Origin: Caldithrix sp.
GTDB lineage: Bacteria > Zhuqueibacterota > Zhuqueibacteria > Oceanimicrobiales > Oceanimicrobiaceae
Direction: 5' to 3'
Assembly (NCBI GenBank): GCA_004357015.1
Contig: SMXE01000236.1
Location: 1 to 8,752 of the forward strand
DNA: 8,752 bases
Position numbers and translations under genes: made by a program. Positions 1-6,335 of the stretch are shown here, in pieces (position 1 is the stretch's first letter; every line of letters starts with the position of its first letter). The notes under the pieces were generated by a model. The model was not told the DNA's origin, did not search any database, and worked only from the letters and a program-made list of their open reading frames with translations.

Positions 1-204
1 ATTCCCTGAGCCTCACGTTCGGCTATCCCTCGGCGGGTTGCTCCGCGGCAGAGCCCGTTCCGTTTCACCAAACATACGAAATTAATGGCTTGAATCGAAA
101 AAATAAAGTGTTTTTGGTCGGAAGAGATTCACATAACCCAAGCAGAACGTAGAGGACACTTGTCCTGATGGGAAGTAAAGCAAAAACAGGCACAAGGTTT
201 CGGA
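1..204. other. non-coding left edge with GC-rich foldable segment
   Basis: No convincing gene lies here. Positions 1-60 are GC-rich and 61-204 are AT-rich, a sharp change. In the GC-rich part, read on the minus strand, two hairpins can form: GCTC 40-43 with GAGC 51-54, with outer pairing of CGGG 34-37 and CCCG 54-57 as an alternative, and GGCT 21-24 with AGCC 9-12. A dyad AGGACA-CT-TGTCCT sits at 153-166, without a T-run. A possible GTG start at 16-14 on the minus strand is preceded by GAGGG at 10 bases, so the next minus-strand gene could begin at the very edge, but too little is visible to call it. I could not match the segment to a riboswitch class or tRNA that I know. No clear terminator for the upstream run is seen. 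Confidence 0.4.
69..101 (-). promoter_or_regulatory. candidate promoter of FCB type for the gene left of the window
   Basis: On the minus strand TTTTCG (101-96) is followed after 19 bases by TATGTTTG (76-69). The second element matches the Bacteroidetes -7 consensus TAnnTTTG exactly; the first is one base from TTTG. Transcription would start near 62-65 and run left through the GC-rich foldable segment. The same architecture and spacing recur upstream of moeA. This is pattern matching on one site and the organism is not known. Confidence 0.3.
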
Positions 205-855
205 TCAGGAGTCACGATATTTTTGCTCGATTTCCACGATCTTCGCAACCCGGCGTGCGTGGCGTTCAGCGCCGTAATCGGTCTCGAGCCACGTCTTCAC
301 AATTTGCCTGGCGATGTCAATGCCAATGACCCGGCTTCCAAGGGCGAGTACGTTGGCGAAGTTGTGTTCGCGGCTGTTGCGCGCCGTGTAAGGGTCGTAG
401 CAGGCGGCGGCGCGCACACCGGGAACCTTATTGGCCGCCATGGCCGAACCAACACCGGCCCCGTCAACGATGATGCCGACCACAGTCTCGTCGCGGGCGA
501 CTCGTTGTGCCACGAGATGCGCATAATCGGGGTAGTCCACCGCGTCCGTAGAAAAAGTGCCGATGTCCTCGGTCCTATGCCCTAGTTCTTCCACGTAACT
601 GACGAGCTCCGTCTTGAGCTCGAAGCCACCGTGATCAGAGCCGAGAACCACCTTGCTGGGTGATCTAGAATTTGGATGGAATTTTAGAATTTTGGCGTCC
701 ACCAAAGGCGGCGCACCCCTAACGATTTCTATTTTCCGCTGTCTGGCCGCATCCGCAGCAGCGGGTGTAACGATGCCGTCAGGCGGGAGGATGAGTTTGG
801 TTCGGCGTTGCTTGCACGCGGCCAGTACATCACGCTCTGTGATGAGCCTTTTCAT
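205..855 (-). CDS. rpiB: RpiB/LacA-family sugar-phosphate isomerase with N-terminal extension
   Basis: A 216-residue protein whose residues ~68-214 align along their whole length with ribose-5-phosphate isomerase B, which interconverts ribose 5-phosphate and ribulose 5-phosphate. Visible family motifs are GSDHGGFELK (72-81), DYPDYA (107-112), GVGSAMAANKVPGVRAA (134-150), SREHNFANVL (161-170) and ERH (197-199). The usual catalytic Cys of the CGTG motif is Asp131 here (DGAG), and the Thr of that motif is Ala133. LacA subunits of galactose-6-phosphate isomerase, as I recall them, also carry Asp there. Residues 1-47 are an extra domain (ITERDV...LPPDGIVTPAA...) absent from normal RpiB (~145-150 aa) and resembling the N-terminus of EutT-like microcompartment proteins. 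The ATG lies 5 bases after the pcm stop, with only a weak ribosome site, so translational coupling is likely. The family is certain; the substrate and activity are not. Confidence 0.88.
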   Translation of the reverse strand: MKRLITERDVLAACKQRRTKLILPPDGIVTPAAADAARQRKIEIVRGAPPLVDAKILKFHPNSRSPSKVVLGSDHGGFELKTELVSYVEELGHRTEDIGTFSTDAVDYPDYAHLVAQRVARDETVVGIIVDGAGVGSAMAANKVPGVRAAACYDPYTARNSREHNFANVLALGSRVIGIDIARQIVKTWLETDYGAERHARRVAKIVEIEQKYRDS

Positions 856-860
856 CCCGA

Positions 861-1547
861 CTAATTGTTCTTTTCCGTCTGACGAATCATCGGAACGAAC
901 CGAACCGGGATGCGGGATTCCTTCTTATAACTGCCGTCTTCCAGTTTCGTGACCAATAAAAGCTCTTGCTCCTTCTGCCCCACCGGAATCACCATTCTGC
1001 CACCAATCCGTAGCTGTTCCACAAGCGATTCCGGAATATGATCCGGCGCGGCCGTCACCACGATACCGTCAAATGGCGCCTTCTCAGGCCAGCCAAGATA
1101 TCCATCCCCGTACCTCACCTCAATGTTGTCGTGGCCCATCCTCTTTAAACGCAGCGCCACTTCAATGACCAGATCCTCGCTGATCTCCACGGTGTAAACT
1201 CTATCCACGATTTCCGCAAGCACGGCAGCCTGATAGCCGGACCCGGCGCCGACTTCCAGAATCCGTTCAGTACCGCGCAGTTCGAGTGCAGCAGTCATGT
1301 AAGCAACGATAAACGGCTGGGAGATGGTTTGGTTCTCTCCGATAGGGAGCGGCGAATCATCATAAGCCGCTTCCTCCATTCTTTCGTGCACAAAACGGTG
1401 GCGGGGCACGGCTTCCATTGCGGCGAGCACAAACGGATCGTTCACATCCCTGGCGACGACCTGCTCTTTGATCATTCGCTTGCGCTCACGCAAAAATCTC
1501 GGGGTATCCCCATGTACCAACTCGACATCTTTTTCAAAGTCAAACAT
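861..1547 (-). CDS. pcm: protein-L-isoaspartate O-methyltransferase
   Basis: Methylates the alpha-carboxyl of L-isoaspartyl residues in aged proteins using S-adenosylmethionine, starting their repair; cytosolic. The 228-residue sequence carries the family signatures in order: AVPRHRFV (46-53), the substrate-side motif LPIGENQTISQP (67-78), SAM motif I ILEVGAGSGYQ (96-106), the acidic post-I strand YTVEIS (118-123), PFDGIVVTAAP (158-168) and the C-terminal VRFVPM (215-220). It is slightly longer than the usual ~210 residues because of an N-terminal stretch. The start at 1547 is favoured by GAGGAG (1561-1556), 8 bases upstream; the internal Met25 has no comparable site. It follows the deacetylase-family gene by 32 bases and is almost contiguous with the isomerase gene, so it is probably co-transcribed with both. 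Confidence 0.97.
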   Translation of the reverse strand: MFDFEKDVELVHGDTPRFLRERKRMIKEQVVARDVNDPFVLAAMEAVPRHRFVHERMEEAAYDDSPLPIGENQTISQPFIVAYMTAALELRGTERILEVGAGSGYQAAVLAEIVDRVYTVEISEDLVIEVALRLKRMGHDNIEVRYGDGYLGWPEKAPFDGIVVTAAPDHIPESLVEQLRIGGRMVIPVGQKEQELLLVTKLEDGSYKKESRIPVRFVPMIRQTEKNN

Positions 1548-1579
1548 CGTTCATACTCCTCAACGCCTCCTGTCTCCGG

Positions 1580-2536
1580 TCACAGTGGCCTGCCATTTTT
1601 CATGTTCAGCAAAACTTCCAAATGTTTTTCAACAGAATGCGAAAGCGCCTGGAGATTGTAGCCTCCTTCCAGAACAGACACCAGCCGTCCGTCGCAGGTC
1701 GCGTTTGCGAGCTCAACAATCATGGCGGTCATGCTAGCAAATCCTGCTTCCGTGACGTTCATGTTCGCCAACGGGTCATCCCGGTGGGCATCGAAACCCG
1801 CAGACAGCAGGACAAACTCGGGTTTAAATTCCAAAACAGCCGACGTGATTTCACTTTCCACCACTTTGAGATACTCCGAATCGCCACACCCGGGCGGCAG
1901 CGGAAAGTTCAACGTAAATCCTTCACCCGCGCCACTGCCCTTTTCATTCAGCCTTCCGGTCCCAGGGAAAAGCGGGTGCTGGTGCATGCTGATGTAAAGA
2001 ACAGAGGGGTCATCATAGAATGCCGCCTGTGTGCCGTTGCCGTGGTGCACGTCCCAATCTATTATGCAAATCTTGTTGAACCTGCGTGCCTGCAAGAACC
2101 GCGCTGCCACCGCAACATTGTTGAACAGACAGAACCCCATGGCTGTTGTCGGTTCTGCATGATGGCCGGGCGGCCGAACAGCACAGAATGCGTTGTCAAT
2201 TTTTCTTTCGGCAACCGCATCACAGGCCGCAACCACTGCGCCGGCCGCCAGCAGCGCCACATCAAAGGACGCTTCACAAACCACCGTATCTGAATCTAAA
2301 TAATGCGGCGCGCTTTTGCAAGCTTTTTGTATGGCATCGATGTAACTTCCGGGATGAACTCTTTCGATGTCGCGAGTGTGAACCGGCGCCGGCGCTATCC
2401 GGGTCAGTTGTGCATAAACTGGCGAGGCTTCCAGATGTGCGATGAGCGCTTGCAGGCGGTCTACCCGCTCAGGATGGCCATCGGGCGTCCTGTGTTTGAG
2501 AAAATCTTCATGGTAGACAAAGCCGGTTCGGGACAC
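1580..2536 (-). CDS. histone deacetylase-family Zn amidohydrolase (class II-like)
   Basis: A 318-residue arginase/deacetylase-fold enzyme of the HDAC / acetoin-utilisation (AcuC) / acetylpolyamine amidohydrolase superfamily. Visible active-site elements are the His pair in RPPGHHAEP (H125, H126), zinc ligands D162 and H164 in IDWDVHHGNGT (159-169), the third ligand D249 in SAGFDAHRDDPLA (245-257), and the catalytic Tyr293 in EGGYN (290-294). All expected catalytic residues are present, so the enzyme should be active. Overall it looks closest to the bacterial class II (HDAC6-like) branch. Bacterial members remove acetyl groups from lysines, polyamines or other small amides, and the sequence alone does not decide which. 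There is no signal peptide, so it is cytosolic. The start is GTG, supported by GGAG 8 bases upstream. It sits between a lipoprotein gene (19-base gap) and pcm (32-base gap). Confidence 0.93.
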   Translation of the reverse strand: MSRTGFVYHEDFLKHRTPDGHPERVDRLQALIAHLEASPVYAQLTRIAPAPVHTRDIERVHPGSYIDAIQKACKSAPHYLDSDTVVCEASFDVALLAAGAVVAACDAVAERKIDNAFCAVRPPGHHAEPTTAMGFCLFNNVAVAARFLQARRFNKICIIDWDVHHGNGTQAAFYDDPSVLYISMHQHPLFPGTGRLNEKGSGAGEGFTLNFPLPPGCGDSEYLKVVESEITSAVLEFKPEFVLLSAGFDAHRDDPLANMNVTEAGFASMTAMIVELANATCDGRLVSVLEGGYNLQALSHSVEKHLEVLLNMKNGRPL

Positions 2537-2544
2537 GTTTGCGT

Positions 2545-2548
2545 CTCC
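2545..2548 (-). promoter_or_regulatory. ribosome binding site fixing a GTG start
   Basis: GGAG on the minus strand, 8 bases before the GTG at 2536. It supports GTG rather than an internal start, because the HDAC-fold begins directly at residue 5 (GFVYHEDF). It lies in the 19-base gap after the lipoprotein stop. Confidence 0.6.
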
Positions 2549-2555
2549 AGTGGGT

Positions 2556-2978
2556 CTATTTTTTCACATCGATGGTTTCTGTCCGCACAACCGCATTGCC
2601 CCTGCCATGAATCTCAACTTTGTAGCGGCCGGGCTGCAAGTTCTCGACGGTGCAAACTTCCTCAAACGGCACAAGAACCTGAGCCGCCATCTTGGTTGAA
2701 TCGTAGTCCGCCAGAGGCGTAATGACGATAACGTCATCCTTGACCCGGATGTCGAAACGGTTAAACGTGTACGCGGGCGACGGCAGGTTGCCGGTCACCT
2801 TAAGCACGACTTTGTCGCCAGATGAAGCAGCCGGATCAGGTTCAGCGGCCTCCACGTAAACTTTTTCTTGTGCGCCAAAGTCAATAGCCGGCGCGTCTCC
2901 CTCATTGTTTGACCCGGCGCAACCAAGGAATACGCTTCCTCCAACAATTATCAGAAAAAACAAATATATGCATCTCAT
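2556..2978 (-). CDS. small putative lipoprotein, function unknown
   Basis: A 140-residue protein I do not recognise. It begins MRCIYLFF with a hydrophobic stretch (3-18) ending at FLGC, so Cys20 is the probable lipidated residue. The lipobox is not canonical: Phe at -3 and Leu at -2 rather than Leu-Ala/Ser. Residues 21-52 are acidic and low in complexity, a likely linker. Residues 55-138 alternate polar and hydrophobic residues (VVLKVTGNLP, VIVITPL, GRYKVEIHG), as expected of a small all-beta, Ig-like domain facing the periplasm. The ATG is preceded by TGGAG at 7 bases. It lies 33 bases after the amidase and 19 before the deacetylase-family gene, so it is probably in the same transcript. A role in the envelope is likely by location only. 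Confidence 0.8.
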   Translation of the reverse strand: MRCIYLFFLIIVGGSVFLGCAGSNNEGDAPAIDFGAQEKVYVEAAEPDPAASSGDKVVLKVTGNLPSPAYTFNRFDIRVKDDVIVITPLADYDSTKMAAQVLVPFEEVCTVENLQPGRYKVEIHGRGNAVVRTETIDVKK

Positions 2979-3011
2979 TTCTACACTCCAGTTTGTTGAT
3001 AGAAAATCCTC

Positions 3012-4844
3012 TCAAGATTCTTTTGCCTGTTTGAAAAACGCTTCAACTCCTTTCACGATTGCGTCGGCAGTTTGGTTGCGAAAACGCTTGGAATTGATGA
3101 GCATTTCCTCTTCCGGATGCATAATGAATGCCGGCTCAATAAGAACCGACGGCATCTGTGTTATCCGGCAAACTGATAGGTTGTCGTAGTATAAACCAAA
3201 ATCAGACAGCTTTAGTTTCTTCAGCATTTGTTCTTGAATGGCCGCTGCGAGGGGACGGCTCTGCGGATGGTAATAGTAGGTGCTGCTTCCCCGGCTGCGA
3301 AAGGGATTGACGCCGTCAGGCAGCGCGTTGTGGTGCAGGCTCAGAAAAATATCAGCATCGATATAGGCAGCCATCTTGGTCCTGGCTGAAAGAGCAACGC
3401 CGTGGCGAGCGCCTCGGGTCAAATACACGATCGCGCCCTTTCGTTCCAGCTTCTTCTTGAGAACTTGCGCCAGCGCCAGATTCGCGTCCCGCTCCATAAG
3501 CCGGCCAGGACCGATAGCGCCTTTGTCCGGTCCATGCCCGGGGTCCAGGCATATCACCTTTCCTTTTAACGAGAATTTTCGCGGCGGTTTTCGAATTTCA
3601 AGAACCAGAACATTGCCCTCATAAAATGCATGATACCCCCAGTGCTGCCGGGCGGCAAGCGAAACCGTCAGACGATAGGTGGTCCTGGCAGGTTGAGACC
3701 ATTCTATCCCCCTGACAAAATCATCCTTTACATCGTACCGAATCCAGTCCGTGTGTGAAATTCCGCCGTAGATAGTCAGTACGATTGCAGAAGGGGCGTC
3801 TATCTGGTCAACTTGAATGGGCAGCTTCTCCTGCAGATAAATACGCAACGCTACCCGATCGCCACGGTCTTCTGTACGGACCACGGCAATCTCGCTACGC
3901 GGCGGCGGCGTGCCCGGCGGCAGAAAATCGAGGCTGCTTTCCGGCACCCAGACATCCTCCGACCGGCCAAGTGAGGCCCGGTAGTATGGGCCTTGCTTGC
4001 CAGACACCCGAAGCTTCACGCCGCGGGGGAGAAACAGATGGTAAGCCAGCCCGGGCCCGGTCCTGGCCACCGTCATTTCATCGGTGAGTTCGGCAATGCG
4101 GGGAATGGCGTCATCCAGAATTGTGAGTTTCCCAGGTGCAACAGCCGCGACATCTATGCCGTTCACGCCCGCCAGTTTAAAATGAACATGGATACTATCT
4201 GTGACATTGCCGGCGGGGATCTTGTAAACGCCGTGGTAGATGCCTGCCACTGCGGGCGGGTACACTTGTTTTCCCTCGCCAAAAACTGCCTCGCCCCAAT
4301 AAGCCTTCTCCGGCAAAGGAGCTTCTGTCATCACAACGTTCTCCACCAGACCTGGGATGGAAAAAGTCCCGATCAGTCCCGGCGTGCCTTTGAAGGCAAC
4401 CTGCAATTCATCCCCTGCAACAAGCTCCAGATTGTCCTGCGGAAAAAGAAACGTGGTATCGATGGCAAAGGTGTCTTGGGGTGTGCTGGTCAAATAAGGC
4501 GGAATAAAGACGCTTCGCCTGACAGCGACAGTATCTCTGCCCAGGACGGCCATGCAATCAAAGGCAAAGTCGCCGCGTCCGACCGGCACGTAGCCAAGAA
4601 ACGCACCATTAGGGTAGGTGCGGACCGGCACGCCGTTCACAATGGCGCGCGCGCCAGGAGGATCGACCGAGCCAAAAACAAAGGTTGAGTCTGTGGCCAT
4701 GACGACGTCCCCTTCTTTCGGGTAGACGACGTCGAGGGAGAGCTGAGCGAAGGATGTGTTCGAAAAAAGTGTGCAGAACAGAAAGGCGAGGACAGTTGCG
4801 GCCTTAAGAATCCTTGGAGAAACAAGTTTGTTTTGATGTGTCAT
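3012..4844 (-). CDS. exported N-acetylmuramoyl-L-alanine amidase (Amidase_3)
   Basis: A 610-residue zinc amidase that should cleave the bond between MurNAc and the L-Ala of the stem peptide in peptidoglycan. The start at 4844 is chosen because it places a signal peptide at once (cleavage near SFA|Q, residue 33). The frame stays open to a GTG at 4907, but that would put 21 extra residues, including three Cys, before the signal. The catalytic domain occupies ~426-606: zinc ligands H437 (CLDPGHG), E451 (MERDAN) and H504 (SLHHNA), and catalytic E570 (LIEPAF). The region before it is unusually long: a beta-rich part (~35-240), an SH3-like segment (~255-305, VARTGPG...VWVPESSL) and an AMIN-like beta domain (~318-420). 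These probably target the enzyme to the wall or to division sites. There are 106 bases between moeA and this start, so it may have its own promoter. Confidence 0.92.
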   Translation of the reverse strand: MTHQNKLVSPRILKAATVLAFLFCTLFSNTSFAQLSLDVVYPKEGDVVMATDSTFVFGSVDPPGARAIVNGVPVRTYPNGAFLGYVPVGRGDFAFDCMAVLGRDTVAVRRSVFIPPYLTSTPQDTFAIDTTFLFPQDNLELVAGDELQVAFKGTPGLIGTFSIPGLVENVVMTEAPLPEKAYWGEAVFGEGKQVYPPAVAGIYHGVYKIPAGNVTDSIHVHFKLAGVNGIDVAAVAPGKLTILDDAIPRIAELTDEMTVARTGPGLAYHLFLPRGVKLRVSGKQGPYYRASLGRSEDVWVPESSLDFLPPGTPPPRSEIAVVRTEDRGDRVALRIYLQEKLPIQVDQIDAPSAIVLTIYGGISHTDWIRYDVKDDFVRGIEWSQPARTTYRLTVSLAARQHWGYHAFYEGNVLVLEIRKPPRKFSLKGKVICLDPGHGPDKGAIGPGRLMERDANLALAQVLKKKLERKGAIVYLTRGARHGVALSARTKMAAYIDADIFLSLHHNALPDGVNPFRSRGSSTYYYHPQSRPLAAAIQEQMLKKLKLSDFGLYYDNLSVCRITQMPSVLIEPAFIMHPEEEMLINSKRFRNQTADAIVKGVEAFFKQAKES

Positions 4845-4950
4845 TCGAACATCGCACTCTTCTAAGCTACAGCAAAGAATTCCGTTCACCGGTTTCGGAA
4901 AATGCACTGACTTTTCGACTTTCGAGAGGCGTGTCCACCACTTTTACAGA

Positions 4951-6165
4951 CTACTGTTGCCAAAAGTCGAACCTTAGCATCACTTCAACCTGGTCACCAG
5001 CGTTAAACTCACTCTGGTCGGCAGGCGCGATGACAAATGAATTGCTGCGGGCAAAAGCGAGAACATCGGCTGACCCTTTCGATGGTACCGGCGTCACAAA
5101 AAACGCGCCATTGTGAAATGTGGTTGTGGCCGGCTGATAACTTGTTCGTGCCGTCTTACTCGCAAAACTCGCTGCCAGCGTCGCCTGCACCAGAAGATTG
5201 TGCAGCTTCTCAAATCCCATCGTTTTGCGTATGGCTGGCCGGACAAAAATCTCAAAGATCGTGCTCGCCGAAACCGGATTCCCCGGCAAACCAAAAATCA
5301 GCGTACGCTCTGTTTTGCCACAAACGGTAGGCTTACCCGGCTTGATGTTGATTTTGTCGTAGTAAATTGACACGTGGTATTCTGCCAGCACATCTTCCAC
5401 GAAATCGAACTCGCCCATCGACACGCCGCCCGAAATCAGCAAAATATCACTTGCCAGACCCTCTTTGATTTTAGCGCGCAAGTCGTCCATCCGGTCCGAA
5501 ACGACACCCAGCATCCGGGGAACCGCGCCGGTTGCAAGTACCTGATGGTAAAGCGTGTAGCCATTGCTGTTGCGAATCTGGCCCGCTGCGGGCTTCTGCG
5601 CAACTTCCACAAGCTCGTCGCCGGTCACCAGGATGGCAACCTGCGGACGTTTGTAAACCTTGACAGCATGTTTCCCGACAGTGGCAAGCACACCAACGAC
5701 CGCCGGACTCAAATACGTTCCTGTAGCAAGCACTGTGTTGCCGGCCCGCATGATTTCGCCGCGTAAAGCAATGTGCTTGCCCAGCCCTACCGACTCCAGA
5801 ATACTTACACACCCCTCGTCCGCCGGAATCCCGGTCTTCTCCACCATCTGCACCGAGTCTGCCCCGGCGGGAATCGGCGCGCCGGTCATGATTTTGGCAG
5901 CCTCACCCTGCTTGACGCTAAACTCCGGATACGCGCCGGCGGGAATCGTGCCGACAACCTTCAGTATAGCGGGCACGTCTTTGCAATCGCCGGCCCGAAG
6001 GGCGTAACCATCCATCGACGACTTGTCAAAAGGCGGCATGTCGATATCGGAACGGATATCCTCCGCCAAAACACAGCCAAGCGCTTTGAGAATATCGGTG
6101 GTCTCTATTGCGCCAATCGTTGTGGCTTGCAGGGTTCGCGTTAGCGCTTCTTCGACAGAAATCAT
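4951..6165 (-). CDS. moeA: molybdopterin molybdenumtransferase MoeA
   Basis: Inserts molybdate into adenylylated molybdopterin, the last general step of molybdenum cofactor synthesis; cytosolic dimer. The 404 residues match the family length and order: domain with DMPPFDKSSMDGYALR (42-57, Asp52 equivalent to the essential Asp59 of E. coli MoeA), GEAAKIMTGAPIPAGAD (87-103), the MPT-binding domain with TGDEL (181-185, Glu184), SGGVSMGEFDF (245-255, Asp254), KPGKP (275-279) and GLPGNPVS (292-299), then the C-terminal beta domain. No other cofactor-synthesis gene is in the window, so it is separated from a moa cluster or the cluster is elsewhere. The ATG has no good Shine-Dalgarno sequence, and the candidate promoter is so close that the leader would be only a few bases. 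It implies at least one molybdoenzyme in the cell. Confidence 0.97.
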   Translation of the reverse strand: MISVEEALTRTLQATTIGAIETTDILKALGCVLAEDIRSDIDMPPFDKSSMDGYALRAGDCKDVPAILKVVGTIPAGAYPEFSVKQGEAAKIMTGAPIPAGADSVQMVEKTGIPADEGCVSILESVGLGKHIALRGEIMRAGNTVLATGTYLSPAVVGVLATVGKHAVKVYKRPQVAILVTGDELVEVAQKPAAGQIRNSNGYTLYHQVLATGAVPRMLGVVSDRMDDLRAKIKEGLASDILLISGGVSMGEFDFVEDVLAEYHVSIYYDKINIKPGKPTVCGKTERTLIFGLPGNPVSASTIFEIFVRPAIRKTMGFEKLHNLLVQATLAASFASKTARTSYQPATTTFHNGAFFVTPVPSKGSADVLAFARSNSFVIAPADQSEFNAGDQVEVMLRFDFWQQ

Positions 6166-6176
6166 TGTTCTTGTCT

Positions 6177-6209
6177 TAAACTTATTCTTAGTTAGTGTCT
6201 TGCCGAAAA
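6177..6209 (-). promoter_or_regulatory. candidate promoter of moeA
   Basis: On the minus strand TTTTCG (6209-6204) is followed after exactly 19 bases by TAAGTTTA (6184-6177), one base from TAnnTTTG. The start codon of moeA lies 11 bases beyond, so the messenger would be nearly leaderless, which fits the lack of a ribosome site. The same element order and spacing occur at 101-69. A short GCCG-AAAA-CGGC hairpin (6202-6213) overlaps the upstream element. Confidence 0.3.
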
Positions 6210-6221
6210 CGGCTTTCGCTT

Positions 6222-6308
6222 GTTATTCCTGCATCCGACGGTTGCCTGATAAGCAGAAATCTCCTGCTTAAATCAGGGGATTCCGGCACAAAAGACTACC
6301 GGAATGAC
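6222..6308. repeat. degenerate palindromic intergenic element
   Basis: An 87-base element bounded by GTTATTCC (6222-6229) and GGAATGAC (6301-6308), inverted copies matching at 7 of 8 positions. Inside are TGATAAGCAG (6247-6256) pairing with CTGCTT (6264-6269) and ATCA (6272-6275) around a 2-base bulge, and ATTCCGG (6280-6286) pairing perfectly with CCGGAAT (6299-6305). ATTCCTGC (6224-6231) also pairs with GCAGAAAT (6253-6260) at 7 of 8. This resembles the short interspersed palindromes built on GTCATTCC that are scattered between genes in many bacteria. It lies between the SPOR gene and moeA and might act as a transcript end or RNA-processing site; there is no T-run. Repetition elsewhere in the genome cannot be seen here. 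Confidence 0.55.
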
Positions 6309-6335
6309 TGCCCAGAATGAATTTTCGTTCAGAGA

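Noticed and set aside
1..60. tRNA or known riboswitch at the left edge
   Set aside because: No T-loop GTTCGA-like motif or cloverleaf is present, and the conserved cores of the cobalamin, TPP, SAM, c-di-GMP and c-di-AMP classes are not seen.
3..152. Open frame on the plus strand from the left edge, about 49 codons
   Set aside because: The frame is short, crosses the sharp composition change at 60, and shows no protein motif. Chance is the simpler explanation.
153..166. AGGACA-CT-TGTCCT dyad after the isomerase gene, as a terminator
   Set aside because: The stem is short, the loop is tiny and no T-run follows in either direction. It could be an operator but nothing supports that.
1622..2293. 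223-codon open frame on the plus strand opposite the deacetylase-family gene
   Set aside because: The opposite frame encodes a complete HDAC-family protein with every catalytic residue; this frame is rich in Arg, His and Cys without motifs.
3993..4688. 231-codon open frame on the plus strand opposite the amidase
   Set aside because: It lies wholly inside the well-supported amidase gene, has no recognisable motif and reads as low-quality antisense sequence.
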